Below, piece after piece: positions 57,438 through 64,000 of a DNA stretch of 64,000 nt. Each line of letters opens with the position of its first letter. Positions within the stretch are counted from its first letter, which is position 1. The notes beneath the pieces were generated by a model. That model was not told the DNA's origin, did not search any database, and saw only the letters and a list, made by a program, of their open reading frames with translations. Position numbers and translations under genes: made by a program. The DNA comes from Diatrype stigma. Lineage: Eukaryota; Ascomycota; Sordariomycetes; Xylariales; Diatrypaceae. The DNA is taken from assembly GCA_022225965.2 (NCBI GenBank), contig JAKJXP020000022.1, forward strand, positions 486,733-550,732. Reading direction: 5' to 3'.

Positions 57438-58944
57438 ATGCAAAGGATTCATTCCTTTCCTTTTTGCCCTTTCTTTTGGGGGATTCCTCTTCCCCTTGGC
57501 GTTGGGGCTGGGTGTGCTGGTGAGTGAGTTAGTGGCTGACTGAGCTGGATGGGATAAGATCAAGCGGCATCGCCAGGTGGCACAATTGGGGGGCAGTAAC
57601 TGGGAATAAGGGGGGTAGGTAGTCCGTAAGGGTTGGCTGTGTTCTTATCTTATGGTACCAGGAGGGCGAGGGGGGGGGGGAAGACAAAGTCGTGTGTTTT
57701 GAGTCCTTTTGGAAGAAACGTCGCTTCGGACCAGCTTGAGTATGCTTCTATCCTACACCGAGCCTCTGTTGAGGTAGGCCGTTATCAAATGTGTCTATCT
57801 ATCATTGTGCCTACTGATACCACTGGAAATATTGCTTGTTTGGCTTAGTACACTGATAGGTGGGTGTAGGTGGACGTTTGGCTGGGTGACAGCTTGATTC
57901 TGGTTAGACAGACAGGCCCTTCAGCCTCCGATTCATGGGTTGTGACGCACTGACGGTGAGCAGAAGAGGTAGTAGGCATGCAGTGCAGACGATGGAGTTG
58001 AGCGGCATCTACTTAACCCTTCTTCCCCCCTTCCCCCCCTCCCTCCCCCCTATTTTGTCTTCCTATACCATGCTATATACTACCAGCGCACTACAATGTA
58101 TTTCGTGATATCACAACAAGAAAGATATGCATGCACCATCGTTTCATCTATGATGAGCTTCCATTTGCCCATCGTTGGTTTATATCGCTCTCTTCTTCAT
58201 CGGAGCTGATGAGATGATCAAACAACCATCGCTCTTGTGGAAGTACAATTGTATTAGGGCTTACACAAAGTGTGTATCTACTATGTAGTTTAGGTATCGC
58301 AGGCATCTTTTCACCCGGCCAGATTATGAGCGAAGCATCGTATCATATCGTATCTCACACACATACACACTGACACACTGACTTTCTGTCCTCCTCTTCC
58401 TTTCTCTCCCTCCCTCTCTTCCTCACTCTTACTCTCACTCTCTTTCTCCCCCCTCTCTGTTCATGAAATAGGTAGTAGTAATGGTAGTAATAGCTCGAGC
58501 TCTAAATATGTCTCGGCCGGTATGTTGTGGTTTCTGATGATAATGCCTAGGATGTAAAAAAGAAAGAATAATGTACCCCCGCTTCGTGCTTCAAACCTGC
58601 CTGCTTGCCTATCCGTCTGCTGCTTTGTACCGCGACCGCCCCCTATTCGATTAAACGCAATGCTAAGTGGAGGTGTAGGGGGGTAGCCGCAAAAGGTCCA
58701 GCCTTGGTCTTTCTTCAGGTATACTGACATTTCCTACCAAGAAAATCTAGAAAACCGAAAGGTTGTTAGGAGTTGGGTATAAGGTCAACTTTCGACCAGC
58801 TTTAGGTCACGTCGCCATCTTGGGGACCGACCCTGCTGCTAGGTCGAGAAATACTGAAAAAATAATGTGATGCGGTCATCTCCGTGTGGCAATAGAGGAT
58901 GACTCAGGAGTCGAACTCCAGAGATCTTGACAGGGCAGTGGGTG
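57438..58944. other. Gene-free interval between tRNA-Phe and the Boi-like gene
   Basis: 1.5 kb with no gene. A CT-rich stretch (58390-58460) and C-rich runs at 58023-58050 lie downstream of the Boi-like gene's 3' end. Confidence 0.55.
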
Positions 58945-61900
58945 TTAAGCACTTTGTGGAGGAGAGGTGATGTGGCTGATGCTCAGATTGCCTCCCTTCT
59001 CGCTGTCGAATGCCGTTTTCTTGGTTGTGCCATCAGCCTGTTGAAGACTCAACTTCCCGAGGCCCGAGACCGCACTATCGACCTCGCCAAAGGAGATACC
59101 AAGGCCTTCCTTCTTTTCGTCGTCACCATCAGACCCGTTTTCCTCTGCCCTTTCGTCAAGGTTCATCAGCGCAGGTGGTCGGTGACGCATGGCTCGCGCC
59201 TTCGTGAGGGAGATGGTCTTTTGTTGGTATGTGGACGTCATGGGTGCTGCATCATCGCGATCGATGGTGGCCTTGACTAACGCTGCCATCCAAGCACGCC
59301 CGAGCTGAAGATTTGGGACGGCAAAATAGTGAACCATGGGCTTGGTGAAGTTGACCGCTTTGGTGAGTCCTGCGCGCGGTGGCGTGAGTTTGAAGATGAA
59401 CATCGAGTCATCACCCTTGGCGAGCCCGGCGACTTCATTGTCTGCATGTTGAGCTAGATTGCTGTCTGCTGGCATGATCGGGGTGTTACTAGCTCCCGTC
59501 AATGTAGCATGCAAGCCCTGCAGTTTTTCCGAGTCGGCAGAAAGCACACGATGGAAGGAGATGTCGATCAGACCTTTCTCTTCCGTGTCATCCTCCGAGT
59601 AGTAGTATGCCAGACGCCGGCCTTTCAGAACGAAGAAGCGAGGCTTCCATGTGGTCATGAGGTGTGAGCTCTTTTTCTTCATCCAACCGCTGTAATCCGA
59701 ATCTTTGACAGCTTCCTTAGGACTTCTCTTCAGTAACCCTCTTTGATATGCACTGGTGTCTTTCTTAGTCTTCTTCCCGCTCTTGCGACTGTTGGTAGTT
59801 GTAGCTGAGAGCGGACTCTTTCCCAAACTAGGAGAATCAAGCTCGAAGCTAGGACCAGCCGAGGGCGTGCTAGAGCGTGGCGACTCCTTCGTTGAAGAAT
59901 CTGTCGGAGATCCTATTTTTGTACGCTCAGTTCGCGTAACGGCATCCGAGATAGCTCGTAGACCACTAAAACCAGCAAGAGTGGCGGGTTTGGTAAACCA
60001 ATCTGCATGGATGGCCTGTCTATTCGATACCGAGCGTGGTGAGGAACCATCAACGTCGAGCTTTGTTACAATGGGTGGCCCATCTGCCGTGGTCGCCCTT
60101 TGGCGCATGGACTCAGTTGTTTTGGCTGAAACCGAGCGCCGGTGATCTTTAGAGCTGGCGTAGTATTTCTGGGCGGCAACAGCGGGATCCGGCGAATCCA
60201 TACTTCCGTATCTTGACTGCCTTGCTGTAGCCGTAGCGCTTCGCACCCGCTGCTGTTCTGCGTAGCTGGAATTCCGCGAATGGCTGGTTAGACTATCGCG
60301 TTTCTTGAGAACGTTGCGTTGTTTGCGACCATCTACTTCGGTACCGGAAAAATAGCCGCGGTCAAGGTCGGCCGAGGGCTGTTGCAGCAGGTCCGGATTA
60401 GAGGCATTCAATAGGTCCTCAAAGCCTGCTGATGATAAGGGACGCGGGGCTGTTGCAGCACTGCCCATTGTCCAGTTCCGGTCAAACGATGGCTGCTTTT
60501 TGTGGGTTGCCACCTCAGTCAGCGGGAACGTCCCTGATGAGATGATCTTAGGGGTCCCGGCGTTGATTGGCGTTGATCCACCAAGTCGGTAGTCAGTCGA
60601 CGAATGCCGCCGTGAATGGTGAAGTTCTCGAACGGAAGCTGCCGAGGGTCGTTTCTGGTGCGAAGCCCCCGTGGGACTATCGTGGAGTTGCCTGGGGGAG
60701 ACGGGACTGATTGGCGTCATTGGCTCCAGCTTCGGGGTTTGTGATAGCCGTCTCGATTGGGCGGACGAGGGGGGCCTATCCACGAATCTCTGCGAAGAAT
60801 TCGTCAGGGTGTTGGTTCTGCTCCGCATTCGCCCAGCTCTCGAGTCCTCTGATCCGGCATCGCTAAATGTCTGCGTATTGCGCCTTGTCGCTACTCCAAG
60901 CCCGTTCACTTCGTCCTGTAGAGACTTGATTTTCTGCCATGTCTTCAACCTCCGGCCGACAGATCCAAGGTCAAACGCCTTGAGGAATAATGACGACTGA
61001 TCCATTCCCAACAGCACCTCGCCAGCAATTTCTTGGTCGCGAAATACTTCGCAGTGCTTCTTCTCGACGCCGGAAGTGAAGAGATACTCTGCTACCTGAT
61101 CAGCTCCCCAGCTCTCAACCTCAGCCCGGCTGTGTGGAACTTCCTCCTCCTCATCTGTTTCTTCTCCCTGGATGTAAGAAAGCCGATCTTGTATGTGGGA
61201 ACTGTATTCACTACTAGAATCTGTTGCCGCGTTGAGAACGCTGTTGTTGGGGGTCGAATGCAAGTCGGTAATATGCTCGTCGATGACTGTCAGCGTCTCA
61301 TGGAGGACAGAATTGTCCTGGCTCTGTGAGTAGCGACGTTGTGAGCCTCCAAACATGCTGTCGAGAGAATTGCCCTTGCCCGCTGAAGAAGCTGCTCCTC
61401 CAGAGCCTGGCTTGTTCTCGCCCTTGACGGGATTGAGCGGTAGAGCTACAGAATTAGACTCGGTGGATAGCGTAGATGGCGTCGCCTGTGTACTTGAGCT
61501 ACGATCTATGGCCGACGTTTTATTCGATGCGGCCTTGCCAGCGTCGGGTAAGGTCCCATTGGTGGAAGGTGACGAGCTCGCGGCCGGATTCGACGATATC
61601 GAGGGTGCCGCGCCAACGCTTTTGGGAGGCGGCCGTGTGTATACTGTAGCCTATTAATACCGTGCAATCTTGCGTGCGAATATGCAGACGGCAACCAGTG
61701 TATGTGCACTCTCAGGTGATAGTAATTACCTTCGGGGAACAAGCCGGTATTTCCATTTGTCATGTGCCGACCTAAGAACCAACCATCACCAAACTCATCA
61801 TCGCGCTCAAGTAGCTCGACCCGGTCGCCTTTTGCCAAGCTCAACTCATCAGAACTCCTGGCCAGGAAATCATCTGTATCACTCGTTGTGTTAATGGACT

Positions 61901-62021
61901 TCGCGTTTCAGGAGACGCAATGATATGACTAAGGTATAACCATCGCAATGGCAGTTTAGGAAAAGGGGGGCGGCTCACGGATAACCAGCAAGATATCCCC
62001 CACTTCAGGTTTGGACGCCAT
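58945..62021 (-). CDS. Boi1/Boi2-type SH3-SAM-PH polarity protein
   Basis: Three exons (62021-61979, 61873-61730, 61643-58945) give 961 aa. Yeast Boi1/Boi2 bind Bem1, Cdc42 and exocyst components and promote polarised secretion at the bud or hyphal tip. The SH3 domain occupies about residues 7-65: VGDILLVIHDFLARSSDELS, LAKGDRVELLERDDEFGDGW, and ending GLFPEVYT exactly across the splice. A Ser/Pro-rich linker leads to a SAM domain (about 237-306, SWGADQVAEYLFTSGVEKKH to RRLKTWQKI). A long disordered Ser/Arg-rich section follows, and a PH domain spans about 710-857 (SGWMKKKSSHLMTTWKPRFF, FVLKGRRLAYYY, WMAALVKATI). Domain order and length match the family. All splice phases agree. Expected at growing hyphal tips. 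Confidence 0.95.
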
Positions 62022-64000
62022 TCTGTCTACAGTCCCAGGATGCACGTGGCAAGGCTCGGAGGGAGAAAATACGCTTGGTGCCGAAACGATAGAGATCGAG
62101 AAGTCCAGAAGTCGAAAAGTCGAGAATCGAGTCGAGATGACCGAGATGACCGGGATGACGAAGAAGATAGAGGCGCAGCGGGCGATGTAGATGGTCCTGT
62201 TGCTGACGTCGTAGGGCGATTGATCGTAACGGGGCTGCCAAAAGGTCCCGTAATTCGCAATTCGTAATCCGTAACACCCTCTGTCTGTTCCTACTCAAGC
62301 CAGAACTTGATCACCGTGGTACCTTCGGCGACGAGATGCATTGAAACGAGTCGAGGCTACTAGGAGAATAGCAATGATGGCGGATGGCGATGCTGCTGCG
62401 CGGGATGTTCTTGTCATGTGCCGAAAGAACTACGATGCATTTCTCCGCTGACTGGTTTCTTGTCGGTCCGTCGCCTCGGAAAATCGTCGTGTCGTGTCGG
62501 TTGGCTTATCGGGTTTACCGTATTGATTTATTTGTTCGAGCCGGGAAAACCGCTATCTTTCCTTTTCCTCTGACCAGGTGGTACAAGACACACAAGCGAC
62601 ACTCTTAGACAGGGCAGACAGGGGCAACACACGCCGCGGCGCACTCATGCAATCCCCCCTCTCTTTTACTCGTTCGCTCGCACTCTTGCACGCTCGCACA
62701 CTCCGTTTTTCTCGCGGTGACGGAGGCCTACTTCTACCTGTGTTCGTGTGCGTGTGTTCGTTCGTGTGCGTGTGCGTGCGCGTGTGCGTGTGCGTATGCG
62801 TTACCACGGGCGGTTCAATTTCCAGGGGCACTCTACTAGTTCGTGAATGGCCACGGTAGGCAGGCTTGTCCAAGGCAATCGCAGAAGGGATAACCACGAT
62901 GGGGGATGATGTGGTTGGTAATGGGTTTCCTGGTCGGGGTGGAAGGTGTCAGAGTGTCAAGGTGTCAAGCCGGGCGAAACAGCCGGGGGGCTCGAGTTGC
63001 GAGGAGAGGCGAGACGAGATGCGAGATGGACGGGACGGGAGTCTGGACGGCGCCAGGACGCAGGTGAAAATCAATGGTGGCACCTGTTCACCAATCAATC
63101 AATCCACCATTCGCAATTTGGCTGCGGTTTGGGCGAATTTGGAATTTGGGGGACACCGGGGCACGCCAGCGGGTCAAGATTAAAACCATTAAAAGCTTAA
63201 AAGTACCTAGCCGTGCTAGTTTAGATGGTCAGGCGGGCGGGCTAACCAAACAGTGCACCAACCAGTGGTGCAGTACAGCCAGGCCAACCTTGAACTTACA
63301 CCTACTAGTAGCTAGTAGGTACCTAGGTACCTTCCCTGCATCCGATGTACGCTCGAGCTGCTACGCAAAAGTCAAGTTGAGAGCGATGGTGATATCTGGA
63401 TTGGGATCGCTGGGAGAGAATCATGTCAAGAGCTAGTTTACTACTTGGAAGAAGAGTCGCTGGAGCTGGTGACTCGTGAGCGATGAATCGGAACTCTTTC
63501 GAACCCTGCAGACTCCTGTTCAGGGGGGGCGCAGAATGGGGGGAGGTGAGGGGCGGCGGTCCGGAGGTTGAATCATGGCAGGTCTACTTTGTACAATACA
63601 TAGGGCCTACTAGTTACCAGCTAACCAGGTGTAGTATGTATGCAAAACTACCTAAAGCCTATACATCCATGGATGGATAGCTATGCCAAGTGACCACTGC
63701 CTACAAGTTGCAATTATGCAGTGAACAAGATTCCGCTTAAGGGGATTTCGGGGTTGGCTGACATTCACCCTTGATCTATATACCTTCTCTCTATACTTTT
63801 AGGTATGTACGTAGTTATAGTAGTAGATGTTCTTCCGTGCGAGATTACTAGCGTACCTGCTGCATCTGCACTATAAATACCCATACACTCTACCCCTTGT
63901 ATTATAGTATGAGGGTCCGGTAATGCCTTAGTATCTACAATCTGTTATCACGTATTCCAAATGTTCGTTTCTATAAGAAAGGCTTATGTTCGGGATAATT
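62022..64000. other. Right-edge interval, no gene seen
   Basis: 2.0 kb upstream of the Boi-like gene, to the window edge. It includes the Boi-like promoter/leader with GATGACCGAGATGACC-type repeats at 62136-62165, a GTGTGCG microsatellite at 62740-62800, and TACCTA words near 63300 and 63650. No open frame reaching the right edge looks coding. Confidence 0.55.
62740..62800 (+). repeat. GTGTGCG / GTGCGT microsatellite
   Basis: About 60 bases of alternating GTGTGCG and GTTCGTGTGCG units, purine-pyrimidine alternating and potentially Z-DNA-forming. Confidence 0.88.

Overview
The window is nuclear DNA of a filamentous ascomycete (Pezizomycotina, most likely Sordariomycetes). Evidence: genes are split by short introns (mostly 50-105 nt) with GTNNGT-type donors and CAG/TAG acceptors. 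Intergenic DNA is full of TACCTA/GTATGT microsatellites. There is a nuclear tRNA-Phe with a 21-nt intron, and a single-gene complex I subunit of the Neurospora 19.3 kDa type. The species cannot be named from sequence alone. All exon structures below were built by hand by matching splice phase and protein family conservation.

Layout. 1-1756: 5' part of a minus-strand, disordered Ser/Thr/Pro-rich protein that runs off the left edge. 1757-5936: gene-free and microsatellite-rich. 5.9-34.2 kb is accessory in character: a secreted agmatinase/arginase-family ureohydrolase, a four-TM glycosylated membrane protein, an MFSD1-like MFS carrier, a ferric reductase, a second MFS carrier (Ycr023c/ZIFL type), a TPR-like helical protein, a Baeyer-Villiger-type flavin monooxygenase, a GH71 alpha-1,3-glucanase, a decayed cytochrome P450 fragment, and a 957-aa fusion of a fungal rhodopsin-type 7TM domain to a fucose-permease-type MFS carrier. 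34.2-38.7 kb is gene-free. 38.7-62.0 kb is mostly conserved housekeeping or signalling: complex I NDUFS7/PSST subunit, a small Cys-rich protein, a GPI-anchored Cys-rich protein, a voltage-gated proton channel (Hv1), a class 1A dihydroorotate dehydrogenase expanded by codon repeats, an RNF10/Mag2-type RING protein, a CBM48 (Crp1/Mdg1-like) protein with a 1.4-kb intron, tRNA-Phe(GAA), and a Boi1/2-type SH3-SAM-PH polarity protein.

How the genes may work together. The most coherent unit is 11.6-21.9 kb. All four exact matches I can find by eye in the 64 kb to the fungal iron-GATA-factor consensus ATCWGATAA (SreA/Sre1/Urbs1/Fep1) lie between 13.8 and 19.3 kb. They fall in the promoters of the MFSD1-like carrier, of the ferric reductase and second MFS gene (shared divergent promoter), and of the TPR-like gene. 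This suggests an iron-responsive reductase/transporter cluster not obvious from gene names alone. The other noteworthy items are the 7TM-MFS fusion, a G39/C19 homopolymer insertion inside an intron flanked by a duplicated splice donor, and a tRNA-like Pol III element at 43.2 kb.
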